From assembly GCA_903835865.1 (NCBI GenBank), contig CAILON010000211.1, positions 1 through 8,276 on the forward strand: 8,276 nt of DNA. The letters are read 5' to 3'. Under the pieces are notes generated by a model. That model saw nothing but the letters and a program-made list of their open reading frames with translations, was not told the origin of the DNA and ran no database searches. This document shows positions 1 through 6,019 of this stretch, piece after piece. The translations under genes were made by a program, and so were the position numbers. Position 1 is the stretch's first letter. The number at the start of each line of letters is the position of its first letter. This DNA comes from an uncultured beta proteobacterium. Its GTDB lineage: Bacteria > Pseudomonadota > Gammaproteobacteria > Burkholderiales > Burkholderiaceae.

Positions 1-1100
1 AGTGCAAGTGGATTAGGTTTGCTATTGATAAATTGAATAGCTGCATCAGTATTGGCAATTGTCACGATAGGTAATATGGGGCCAAACACTTCCTCGTGAA
101 GCACGCGTGCATCTTCTGACACATTGATTAATGCAATTGGCTCAAATCTCCTCAAGCCAGCAGAGGGATTGCTTAATAGGGGAATTACTTTAGCGCCGCG
201 ATCCTGGGCATCAGCCACAAGATGTTGCCAATATTGCAGTTGTGCATCATCAATGGGCCCTGTGAGTTCTTCCGGTTTGGAGAATTGCATTTGAGCAGCA
301 GCCTGTAATTCCGTTATAAAACTCTCAAGCTTGTCTTGTTCAATCAGGACGTAATCTGGGGCAATGCAGGTCTGACCGCCGTTGAGTAACTTACCGTAAG
401 CAATGCTTCCCGCAGCCTCTGACAGATTAGCTGAAGAATCCACTACCGCTGGCGACTTGCCGCCAAGCTCTAAAGTAATCGGCGTTAAATGTTCCGCGGC
501 AGCGCGCATCACTTTCTTACCAATGTTCTCAGTACCAGTGAACAAGAGATGATCAAACGGCAGTGCACTAAATTGTTGAGATACTTCTGCATCTCCGGTC
601 GTGACACAAAACTCGCTAGGGTGAAAGTATTCTTGAATGAGATTAGCAAGAAATCCTGAAGTGCGCGAGCAGCGCTCTGAGGGTTTAAGCCAAACACGGT
701 TACCAGCTGCAAAAGCAGCAATCGCTGGAAGGAGGGCTAGTTGCACTGGGTAATTCCAGGGGCTCATGATTCCAATGACGCCTAGAGCTTGACTTTGTAT
801 CCAGGCATTTGAAGCTCCCAATGAAATAGGTGTCTCCACTTGCGTTACTTGCATCCACTCTTTGAGATGTTTGTGGGTGTATTTGCAAGCCTGGTAAACC
901 ATCTGAAACTCTGCCAGTCGGGTTTCAATAGGGTGGCGAACCCCAAAGTCGGCCATGAGAACTTTGCAAATTCTCGCTTCATTGGCCTCGACCATTTTTT
1001 CAATGCGGCCAATTCGCTCTAATCTGACTTCTAGTGAGGGATTGGGTTCAGAGGCAAATGCGGCCTTAATTTCATTAAGTTGGAGCGTAAAGCGATTCAT
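1..1100 (-). CDS. Aldehyde dehydrogenase, coniferyl-aldehyde/ALDH3 type (C-terminus outside window)
   Basis: NAD(P)+-dependent oxidation of an aldehyde to the carboxylic acid, probably cytosolic. I translated the minus strand from the ATG at 1100: it stays open for 366 codons and runs off position 1, so about 100 C-terminal residues of a usual 470-480 are missing. Seen: SPWNYP at 113-118 with the conserved Asn116; LKPSE at 138-142 (cofactor-binding Lys139); ELGGKSP at 211-217 with general-base Glu211; NGGQTCIAPDY at 240-250 with the nucleophile Cys245; EEVFGP at 336-341. The GQTCIAPDYV context and short N-terminus are typical of the ALDH3 branch that includes coniferyl aldehyde dehydrogenase (CalB). 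The true substrate cannot be read from sequence; fatty or aromatic aldehydes are equally possible. It is divergent from msrA. No convincing Shine-Dalgarno precedes the ATG, and the next in-frame Met is at residue 36, too late to keep the family's N-terminal helix. Confidence 0.9.
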   Translation of the reverse strand, partial: MNRFTLQLNEIKAAFASEPNPSLEVRLERIGRIEKMVEANEARICKVLMADFGVRHPIETRLAEFQMVYQACKYTHKHLKEWMQVTQVETPISLGASNAWIQSQALGVIGIMSPWNYPVQLALLPAIAAFAAGNRVWLKPSERCSRTSGFLANLIQEYFHPSEFCVTTGDAEVSQQFSALPFDHLLFTGTENIGKKVMRAAAEHLTPITLELGGKSPAVVDSSANLSEAAGSIAYGKLLNGGQTCIAPDYVLIEQDKLESFITELQAAAQMQFSKPEELTGPIDDAQLQYWQHLVADAQDRGAKVIPLLSNPSAGLRRFEPIALINVSEDARVLHEEVFGPILPIVTIANTDAAIQFINSKPNPLA

Positions 1101-1113
1101 AGCGTATTAGGTC

Positions 1114-1143
1114 TTGGCAGACATTGGAATAAGGCATTAGGAT
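1114..1143 (+). promoter_or_regulatory. Candidate sigma70 promoter of msrA
   Basis: TTGGCA at 1114-1119 matches the -35 consensus at 5 of 6 positions. TAGGAT at 1138-1143 matches the -10 at 4 of 6, with an 18-bp spacer. The expected +1 is 1150, the A of the msrA ATG, so the message could be leaderless. The same bases contain AGGA (1139-1142), which would act as a ribosome binding site 7 nt before the ATG if transcription started further upstream. The two readings exclude each other. Confidence 0.4.
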
Positions 1144-1149
1144 AAAGCT

Positions 1150-1722
1150 ATGAATGAAATATTGAATAAAACCCCGTCTGAATTAGAGCGCGCCACCTTG
1201 GGCGGTGGATGTTTTTGGTGTCTTGAGGCTGTTTATCAGCAAATTCAGGGCGTTCAATCGGTTGTTTCAGGCTATGCGGGAGGCGCACGACCTAACCCCA
1301 GTTATGAATCAGTCTGCACCGGAGCAACTGGACATGCCGAGATTGTGGATATCGTCTTTGACCCCCAAATAGTGTCATTTCGAGATCTGCTGGAGATCTT
1401 TTTTGTGATTCATGATCCGACGACTTTGAATTATCAAGGCAATGATCACGGCACTCAGTATCGTTCAGTGATTTATACGCATAGTGATGCGCAGACCAAA
1501 ATAGCCCACGAAGTTGTTCAAGAATTAGAGGATTCGAAGATTTATGCTGCGCCAGTAGTGACGCAGATTGATGCTGCTCCGATTATTTATCCTGCAGAGG
1601 AGTATCACCAGAATTACTTTGTGCAACATCCTAATCAAGGTTACTGCATGGCAGTCGTTGCACCTAAGCTTGCTAAATTTAGAGCGAAATTTAAATCGTT
1701 GATAGCGCCGCATTATTCATAG
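1150..1722 (+). CDS. msrA: Peptide-methionine (S)-S-oxide reductase MsrA
   Basis: Reduces the S-epimer of methionine sulfoxide, free or in proteins, back to methionine using thioredoxin; a cytosolic repair enzyme for oxidative damage. The 190-residue product is of normal length for a stand-alone MsrA with no fused MsrB. Seen: the GCFWC catalytic motif at 20-24 with nucleophile Cys21; GxTGHAE at 58-64; the DHGTQYRS substrate-pocket stretch at 99-106; EYHQNY at 151-156; and GYC at 164-166, whose Cys166 is the likely resolving cysteine. Cys24 and Cys56 are additional cysteines. The ATG at 1150 puts about 19 residues before the active site, as expected. It is divergent from the aldehyde dehydrogenase (49 bp between starts) and ends 16 bp from the convergent pdxH, with no terminator visible between them. 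Confidence 0.97.
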   Translation: MNEILNKTPSELERATLGGGCFWCLEAVYQQIQGVQSVVSGYAGGARPNPSYESVCTGATGHAEIVDIVFDPQIVSFRDLLEIFFVIHDPTTLNYQGNDHGTQYRSVIYTHSDAQTKIAHEVVQELEDSKIYAAPVVTQIDAAPIIYPAEEYHQNYFVQHPNQGYCMAVVAPKLAKFRAKFKSLIAPHYS

Positions 1723-1738
1723 CGCCAATAATTTCTGG

Positions 1739-2374
1739 TTATGGGGCTAGGCGGTTAATTTTCCAGTTTGAGCCTTCAAGCTTGTAATGAATTCGATCGT
1801 GAAGTCTGGAAGGGCGACCCTGCCAAAATTCGATTTCGGTAGGCTGGAGACAATAACCACCCCAATGTTCTGGGCGAGGTGGTGCATCACCAAACTCAGC
1901 CTTAAATCGTTTCTCAGCTTCCTCTAAAAATTCCCTATTAGGAATGGCGGTACTTTGAGGTGATGCCCAGGCGCCAATTCTGGAGGCAGGGGGGCGCGAG
2001 TGAAAGTATTCATCACTTTCAGTAGCCGTAACCCGTTCTACAAGACCTTGAATTCGTACTTGACGCTCCAACTCATGCCAATGAAAGAGGAGTGCTGCCT
2101 GTGGACGTATTGCTAAATCCCGTCCTTTTTGACTTTCGTAATTAGTAAAGAAGGTAAAGCCGTTCTGATCGGCGCCTTTTAGTAAGACAATACGAGCTGA
2201 CGGATTTCCTGCTTGATCGGCGGTAGCCAAGGTCATGGAATTGGGTTCGGGGCACTCTGCCTTGACGGCTTGGTCAAACCAAAGCTGAAAGAGAGTCAAG
2301 GGATTATGGGGAACCTCGGTTTCAGAAAGCTGGCCGAAGGTATAGTTTTTGCGAAGTTGTGCAATGGAGTCCAT
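1739..2374 (-). CDS. pdxH: Pyridoxine/pyridoxamine 5'-phosphate oxidase PdxH
   Basis: FMN-dependent, oxygen-consuming oxidation of pyridoxine or pyridoxamine 5'-phosphate to pyridoxal 5'-phosphate, the last step of B6 synthesis and salvage; a cytosolic homodimer. The 211-residue product matches the family (about 215). Seen, numbered from the chosen start: RIVLLK at 61-66 and TNYESQKGR at 77-85 (FMN phosphate contacts), [11 protein letters not shown] at 126-136, and the full family signature IEFWQGxxxRLHDR at 181-194, followed by the conserved C-terminal NRLAP. The frame stays open to an upstream ATG at 2425 (228 residues), but I chose the ATG at 2374. It gives [11 protein letters not shown], which aligns with the start of E. 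coli PdxH, and it avoids overlap with tcdA. A good promoter also ends exactly there, leaving the longer start untranscribed. No Shine-Dalgarno is visible. Convergent with msrA, divergent from tcdA. Confidence 0.96.
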   Translation of the reverse strand: MDSIAQLRKNYTFGQLSETEVPHNPLTLFQLWFDQAVKAECPEPNSMTLATADQAGNPSARIVLLKGADQNGFTFFTNYESQKGRDLAIRPQAALLFHWHELERQVRIQGLVERVTATESDEYFHSRPPASRIGAWASPQSTAIPNREFLEEAEKRFKAEFGDAPPRPEHWGGYCLQPTEIEFWQGRPSRLHDRIHYKLEGSNWKINRLAP

Positions 2375-2380
2375 TTGTTC

Positions 2381-2410
2381 AGTATAAAGAGAAGCTATGG
2401 CAGAAGACAA
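2381..2410 (-). promoter_or_regulatory. Candidate pdxH promoter, predicting a leaderless mRNA
   Basis: On the minus strand TTGTCT (2410-2405, 4 of 6 to the -35 consensus) is followed after 18 bp by TATACT (2386-2381, 5 of 6 to the -10 consensus). Counting seven bases downstream of the -10 puts +1 at 2374, the A of the chosen pdxH ATG. This fits the absence of a ribosome binding site and supports the short start. The -35 lies inside the first codons of tcdA. Confidence 0.5.
2383..2388 (+). promoter_or_regulatory. Candidate -10 element of tcdA, overlapping the pdxH -10
   Basis: TATAAA matches the -10 consensus at 5 of 6 positions and shares the self-complementary TATA (2383-2386) with the opposing pdxH -10. 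Initiation would fall within one to three bases of the tcdA ATG at 2397. The best upstream -35 (TTGTGC, 2357-2362) is poor, with a 20-bp spacer. An alternative -10 is TATAGT at 2341-2346, which would leave a leader of about 44 nt and allow use of the weak GAG/AAG ribosome binding site before the ATG. Confidence 0.3.
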
Positions 2411-3149
2411 GGTTGAAGACAGCATAGAAAGTCGGCGTTTTGGTGGAGTATCCAGACTCTATGGACCAGAGCTGCGCGAGCGATTCCATCATGCTACGGT
2501 GGTGGTGGCTGGTTTGGGCGGTGTGGGTTCTTGGGCTGCAGAGGCTTTGGCTCGAACTGGCATCGGTCATTTAGTACTGGTAGATTTTGATCACATTGCC
2601 GAAAGCAATACCAACCGTCAGCTGCATGCCTTAGAGGGGCAATACGGGAAAGCAAAAGTGCAAGCGATGAGCGAGCGCATTCAACAAATTAATCCTGACA
2701 TTGGCTTAACAGTCTGTGATGAATTTTTAGAGCCAGAGAACCTAGATGTTCTGGTACCTAAAGACGCATTGGTATTGGATGCTACCGATTCGGTACAAAC
2801 CAAAATTGCTTTAGTACTTTGGGCCACCCAACATAATCGAGCACTCGTAATGTGTGGTGCTGCAGGAGGTAAAACTGATCCAACTTCAGTAAGGTGTGAT
2901 GACCTCTCGCGCACTGAGCAAGATGCTTTACTAGCAAAGGTGAGACAAGGCTTAAGGCAGGATCACGGCTTTTCGAGAAATCTCAAGAAGAAAATGGGTG
3001 TGCGTGCAATTTACTCTCATGAGCCTCGCGCTGGAGCCTCTAGTGGTGGACTGGCCTGTTCTGGTTATGGGTCTACCGTTATGGTCACCGCTGCTTGTGG
3101 CTTAGCTGCTGCCGCTGAAATATTAAACCTAATTGCCGTTCAGCCTTAG
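2397..3149 (+). CDS. tcdA: tRNA threonylcarbamoyladenosine dehydratase TcdA (CsdL/YgdL, ThiF/E1-like)
   Basis: ATP-dependent cyclisation of t6A to ct6A at position 37 of tRNAs reading ANN codons; in E. coli it works with the CsdA-CsdE sulfur relay. The 250 residues are close to the usual 260-270. Seen: [11 protein letters not shown] at 13-23, the family's N-terminal entry motif; the nucleotide-binding [12 protein letters not shown] at 39-50; the VDFD acidic strand end at 62-65; NTNRQxHAL at 71-79, including the Arg and Gln typical of E1-like adenylating enzymes; DATDSV at 128-133; and CSGYGS at 221-226 near the C-terminus. This arrangement separates TcdA from ThiF and MoeB, which carry CxxC zinc pairs not seen here. 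The ATG at 2397 gives a short charged N-terminus. It is divergent from pdxH with 22 bp between starts. No clear terminator follows it. Confidence 0.95.
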   Translation: MAEDKVEDSIESRRFGGVSRLYGPELRERFHHATVVVAGLGGVGSWAAEALARTGIGHLVLVDFDHIAESNTNRQLHALEGQYGKAKVQAMSERIQQINPDIGLTVCDEFLEPENLDVLVPKDALVLDATDSVQTKIALVLWATQHNRALVMCGAAGGKTDPTSVRCDDLSRTEQDALLAKVRQGLRQDHGFSRNLKKKMGVRAIYSHEPRAGASSGGLACSGYGSTVMVTAACGLAAAAEILNLIAVQP

Positions 3150-3182
3150 ATTGCTTTCATAAAATGAAACGCTAAATCCTTA

Positions 3183-3242
3183 AGGGGAATCCCTGTAGGA
3201 AATTACGTATTCTTCTGCAGTCAACAATAAAAAATTTCCCCT
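3183..3242. repeat. Two overlapping, competing inverted repeats
   Basis: AGGGGAA (3183-3189) is complementary to TTCCCCT (3236-3242). GGAAATT (3198-3204) is complementary to AATTTCC (3233-3239). The two right arms share 3236-3239, so only one full stem can form at a time. No T-run follows, so neither looks like an intrinsic terminator. They may belong to the end of the tcdA message or the start of the permease leader. Confidence 0.4.
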
Positions 3243-3339
3243 CGCAGTCTTAATGCATAAGAGCACTTCATTTTTAAACTCTCACTTTTATTCATTTAAT
3301 TATTTTCGATATTTTCAAGCCCTAGTGCTTACGCAAACT

Positions 3340-3393
3340 CCTCCCTAGACTTTGCCTCGTTGGTAATTCACCAATGACAAATCGAAAGGAGGT
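3340..3393 (+). promoter_or_regulatory. Strong Shine-Dalgarno with a possible masking stem before the permease TTG start
   Basis: AAAGGAGGT (3385-3393) is nearly fully complementary to the 16S 3' end and lies 5 nt before TTG (3399). It decides the start, since no ATG in the right frame is nearby. Three nested helices can form: CCTCC (3340-3344) with GGAGG (3388-3392); TTTG (3351-3354) with CAAA (3378-3381); and CGTTGGT (3358-3364) with ACCAATG (3370-3376), one pair being G-U, around the loop AATTC. The outer helix covers the core of the ribosome binding site. The site is certain; the masking fold is inference. Confidence 0.6.
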
Positions 3394-3398
3394 CTCTT

Positions 3399-4781
3399 TT
3401 GCAGACTGAACACAATGGCTTAAAACGCCACCTTAAAGTCCGGCACATTCGCCTGATGGCCTTAGGCTCAACGATTGGCGTTGGCTTATTTTTGGGCTCA
3501 GCAAGTGCCATTCAAATTGCAGGACCTTCAATATTGCTAGGGTATTTGTTAGCGGGAATTGTGGCGTTTATTGTGCTGCGTACGCTTGGTGAAATGGCTG
3601 TTCATGAGCCGGTTGCCGGTTCTTTCGCTGCCTATGCCAATACTTATGTTGGACCGCTAGCGGGGTATATGGTGGGCTGGGGGTATTGGACTTACTGGAT
3701 TGTTGTCGGCATTGCTGAAGTTACTGCCGTTGGTATTTACATGGGGATTTGGTTTCCTGAAACCCCACAGTGGGTTTGGGCTTTGTCTTCAATAGTCATG
3801 ATGGGCCTGATTAATCTCATCGCCGTCAAGGTGTTTGGAGAGTTTGAGTTTTGGTTCGCCTTAATTAAGGTCGTAGCTATTGTTGCCATGATTACCTTGG
3901 GTGGATCAGTCATCCTATTTGGGTTTACCAATGATTGGCAGCCTATTGGCTTAAGTAATCTTTGGCAGCATGGCGGATTTTTCCCGAACGGCATTAGTGG
4001 CATGTTGCTTTCATTGCAAATGGTTTTATTTGCATACGTAGGAATTGAAATGATTGGCTTGTCTGCTGGCGAGGCAGAAAACCCACGCAAAACTATTCCG
4101 ATGGCCATTGATTCCCTAGCTTGGCGTATCTTGATTTTCTACATGGGGGCTATTTTGGTCATCCTAGCCATTTTTCCTTGGAATGAGGTCGGCCAACAGG
4201 GTAGTCCATTTGTCGTGATGTTTGAACGCATTGGACTGCGCGAGGCAGCGGGCTTAATTAATTTCGTCGTGATCACAGCAGCACTTTCTTCTTGCAATGC
4301 TGGAATCTTTAGTGGTGGTAGGTTGTTGTACGCACTTTCGGTCAACGGCTATGCTCCCACACCTTTTGCAAAATTATCTCGCTATGGCGTTCCCCATCGG
4401 GCGGTGATGGCTACGGTAGCGGTCTGTATGACTGGAGTAGTACTCAATTATTTTGTTCCCGATAAGGCCTTTCAATACATCATGGCTGCCGTTACGTTTG
4501 TGGGGCTAATGGTGTGGATCGCGATCTTAATTACGCAAATAAAATTCCGTCGCTCACTAACTAAAGCGCAAGTGGCAGAGCTTAGTTACCGTGCACCTTG
4601 GTGGCCTTATTCCTCGTGGTTTGCTCTAGTGTTTATTGCCTTAGTAGTGGTTCTGATGGGCTTTCATGAGGATGCACGGATTGCGTTGGTATTAGGTCCG
4701 TGTTTATTGGGCGTGTATCTAGCAATGTTTTATGTTGTTGGTCTACATCGCAAAACTAAAACAAGTCGTGAATTTAAATAA
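3399..4781 (+). CDS. AAT-family amino acid permease (ProY/CycA-like, APC superfamily)
   Basis: Inner-membrane, probably proton-coupled amino acid importer. The 460 residues carry about 12 hydrophobic segments with short cytoplasmic ends, the normal length and layout of the family. Seen: LKxRHIRLMALGSTIGVGLF around 13-31, including the backbone-binding GSTIGVGL in helix 1; the complete amino acid permease signature from Ala41 through Gly64-Glu65 to Pro71; KVFGEFEFWFALIK at 144-157; GIEMIGLSAGEAENP at 215-229. By memory it most resembles E. coli ProY, then CycA. Substrate is not readable from sequence; because ald begins 12 bp after its stop codon, alanine (or alanine plus glycine/serine) is the favoured inference. 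It starts at TTG, chosen for the near-perfect ribosome binding site at 3385-3393. It is the first gene of the operon. Confidence 0.93.
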   Translation: MQTEHNGLKRHLKVRHIRLMALGSTIGVGLFLGSASAIQIAGPSILLGYLLAGIVAFIVLRTLGEMAVHEPVAGSFAAYANTYVGPLAGYMVGWGYWTYWIVVGIAEVTAVGIYMGIWFPETPQWVWALSSIVMMGLINLIAVKVFGEFEFWFALIKVVAIVAMITLGGSVILFGFTNDWQPIGLSNLWQHGGFFPNGISGMLLSLQMVLFAYVGIEMIGLSAGEAENPRKTIPMAIDSLAWRILIFYMGAILVILAIFPWNEVGQQGSPFVVMFERIGLREAAGLINFVVITAALSSCNAGIFSGGRLLYALSVNGYAPTPFAKLSRYGVPHRAVMATVAVCMTGVVLNYFVPDKAFQYIMAAVTFVGLMVWIAILITQIKFRRSLTKAQVAELSYRAPWWPYSSWFALVFIALVVVLMGFHEDARIALVLGPCLLGVYLAMFYVVGLHRKTKTSREFK

Positions 4782-4793
4782 TTGGAGATCGCA

Positions 4794-5912
4794 ATGATTA
4801 TTGGTGTACCTCAAGAAGTGAAAAATAATGAATTCCGGGTAGGCTTAACTCCCGGTAATGTCAGTGGGCTATGCAAGCAAGGCCACTCGGTTCTGGTTCA
4901 ACGTGGAGCGGGTGAGCAAATTGGCTTGAGCGATGAGTCTTATCGTATCGCCGGCGCTACCTTGATTAATAGTGCAGCAGAAGTGTTTCATAAAGCGGAG
5001 ATGATTGTGAAGGTGAAAGAGCCGCAAGCACAAGAGTGTGCGATGTTGCGCGAAGATCAAATTCTGTTTACTTATCTTCATTTAGCGCCAGATCCAAAGC
5101 AAACTAAGGCCTTGATTGATTCAGGGGCGACATGCATTGCCTATGAAACAGTCACTGCCATGAATGGTGCTTTGCCTCTCTTGGCACCAATGAGCGAAGT
5201 TGCGGGTCGCATGTCTATCCAGGCCGCAGCTTCTCATCTTGAAAAGTCACATGGTGGGCTAGGGGTGCTGATGGCTGGAGTGCCTGGAGTGTCGCCAGCC
5301 CAAGTGGTGATATTGGGAGCTGGTGTAGTAGGGCGCAATGCATTACAAATCGCGGTAGGGATGGGAGCAGAGGTTTGTATTTTTGATAAAGATATAGATC
5401 GCTTACGGCAAATTGATTCCTTGTATGGCAATCGAGTGCGTACTTTCTACTCTGATAGCCTGCTGATCGAGCAAGAAGTTTGTGCGGCCGATGTAGTGAT
5501 TGGTGCTGTTTTACTTCCCGGTGGAGCGGCTCCAAAATTGGTCACTCGTGAAATGGTGAAGAAAATGAAAGCAGGAGCAGTGGTCGTGGATGTAGCGATT
5601 GATCAGGGCGGCTGCTTTGAAACATCTAAACCAACAACCCATGCCGACCCAACCTTCTTGGTAGATGGCGTGCTGCACTACTGTGTCGCCAATATGCCAG
5701 GGGCTGTAGCGAGAACATCTACCTTTGCTCTAACCAATGCAACTTATCCCTATATTGAATCTTTGGCTAATCGAGGAGTGATTCAGGCTTTATCGATTGA
5801 TCATCATTTACGCAATGGGCTGAATGTGCACAAAGGGGTTTTAACTTCTCAGCCAGTTGCACAAGCTCAGAAATTAGACTTTGTGTTAGCTGAGGAGTTT
5901 TTCACCGCTTAG
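4794..5912 (+). CDS. ald: Alanine dehydrogenase (NAD+)
   Basis: Reversible oxidative deamination of L-alanine to pyruvate and ammonia with NAD+; lets the cell use alanine as carbon and nitrogen source. The 372 residues equal the usual family size. Seen: the N-terminal MIIGVPQEVKNNEFRVGLTP; substrate-site Arg15 and Lys75 (KVKEP at 73-77); catalytic His96 in TYLHLA; the Rossmann GAGVVG at 175-180 with Asp198 ending the next strand, as expected for NAD rather than NADP; catalytic Asp270 in AIDQGG; ANMPGAVARTST at 299-310. These positions agree with the well-studied mycobacterial enzyme. The frame also opens at a TTG at 4782, but the ATG at 4794 is right: GGAG (4784-4787) sits 6 nt before it and the protein then begins exactly like its relatives. 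It is co-transcribed with the permease. Confidence 0.97.
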   Translation: MIIGVPQEVKNNEFRVGLTPGNVSGLCKQGHSVLVQRGAGEQIGLSDESYRIAGATLINSAAEVFHKAEMIVKVKEPQAQECAMLREDQILFTYLHLAPDPKQTKALIDSGATCIAYETVTAMNGALPLLAPMSEVAGRMSIQAAASHLEKSHGGLGVLMAGVPGVSPAQVVILGAGVVGRNALQIAVGMGAEVCIFDKDIDRLRQIDSLYGNRVRTFYSDSLLIEQEVCAADVVIGAVLLPGGAAPKLVTREMVKKMKAGAVVVDVAIDQGGCFETSKPTTHADPTFLVDGVLHYCVANMPGAVARTSTFALTNATYPYIESLANRGVIQALSIDHHLRNGLNVHKGVLTSQPVAQAQKLDFVLAEEFFTA

Positions 5913-5937
5913 ACATTGATTTAAATCGACAGTGAAA

Positions 5938-6008
5938 GAGGCGGGCGTTTCAGGCGGGGGGTGCTTTGATAGACCCCATCTCTTGGGCGTTCGCCTCAAT
6001 TGTTTTTA
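5938..6008 (+). terminator. Probable intrinsic terminator of the permease-ald operon
   Basis: GAGGCGGGCG (5938-5947) can pair over ten positions with CGTTCGCCTC (5988-5997), including two G-U pairs, enclosing an inner GGGGT/ACCCC hairpin (5958-5962 with 5973-5977). A compact alternative is TTGGGC (5983-5988) with GCC-T-CAA (5993-5999), with one bulged T and the loop GTTC. Both end just before the T-rich run at 6000-6008, of which 6003-6007 is TTTTT. The position 25 bp after the ald stop fits. The large inner loop of the long form is unusual for a terminator. Confidence 0.5.
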
Positions 6009-6019
6009 TGCAATTGAGG
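5994..6019. repeat. Perfect 9-bp inverted repeat
   Basis: CCTCAATTG (5994-6002) and CAATTGAGG (6011-6019) are exact reverse complements around the 8-base loop TTTTTATG. The left arm shares CCTC with the 3' arm of the preceding G+C-rich stem, so the two structures exclude each other in full. No T-run follows on either strand, so this hairpin alone is not a standard terminator. Confidence 0.6.

Larger units (their letters stand above)
3150..3398 (+). other. Long A+T-rich leader between tcdA and the permease-ald operon
   Basis: This 249-bp stretch has no credible protein gene. From left to right it holds: a small TTTCAT/ATGAAA hairpin (3155-3169) without a T-run; two competing inverted repeats (3183-3242); a very A+T-rich tract at about 3265-3320, where the permease promoter probably lies (TTTAAT at 3295-3300 matches the -10 consensus at 5 of 6 but lacks a good -35); a nested stem reaching the ribosome binding site (3340-3392); and that site itself. 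I saw no match to the glycine riboswitch or other aptamers I know. Confidence 0.55.

Noticed and set aside
509..1022. Short open frames on both strands within the aldehyde dehydrogenase
   Set aside because: They overlap the well-supported 366-codon dehydrogenase frame, show no motif, and are best explained as chance frames.
2375..2425. Longer pdxH form starting at the ATG 2425 (228 residues)
   Set aside because: The 17 extra residues have no counterpart in known PdxH, they overlap tcdA by 29 bp, and they would lie upstream of the best promoter.
3155..3169. TTTCAT-AAA-ATGAAA hairpin as tcdA terminator
   Set aside because: The stem is A+T-rich with a 3-base loop and no T-run follows, so it is too weak to call.
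3150..3398. Glycine riboswitch or T-box upstream of the permease
   Set aside because: No tandem glycine aptamer core and no T-box sequence could be recognised on either strand.
3737..4108. 123-codon open frame on the minus strand
   Set aside because: It lies wholly inside the permease gene, has no ribosome binding site or recognisable domain, and is antisense to conserved membrane helices.
4782..4793. ald start at the in-frame TTG 4782
   Set aside because: This TTG overlaps the ribosome binding site of the ATG at 4794, and family members begin with MIIGVP.
5215..5535. 106-codon open frame on the minus strand
   Set aside because: It is antisense to the Rossmann region of ald, with low-complexity composition and no recognisable motif.
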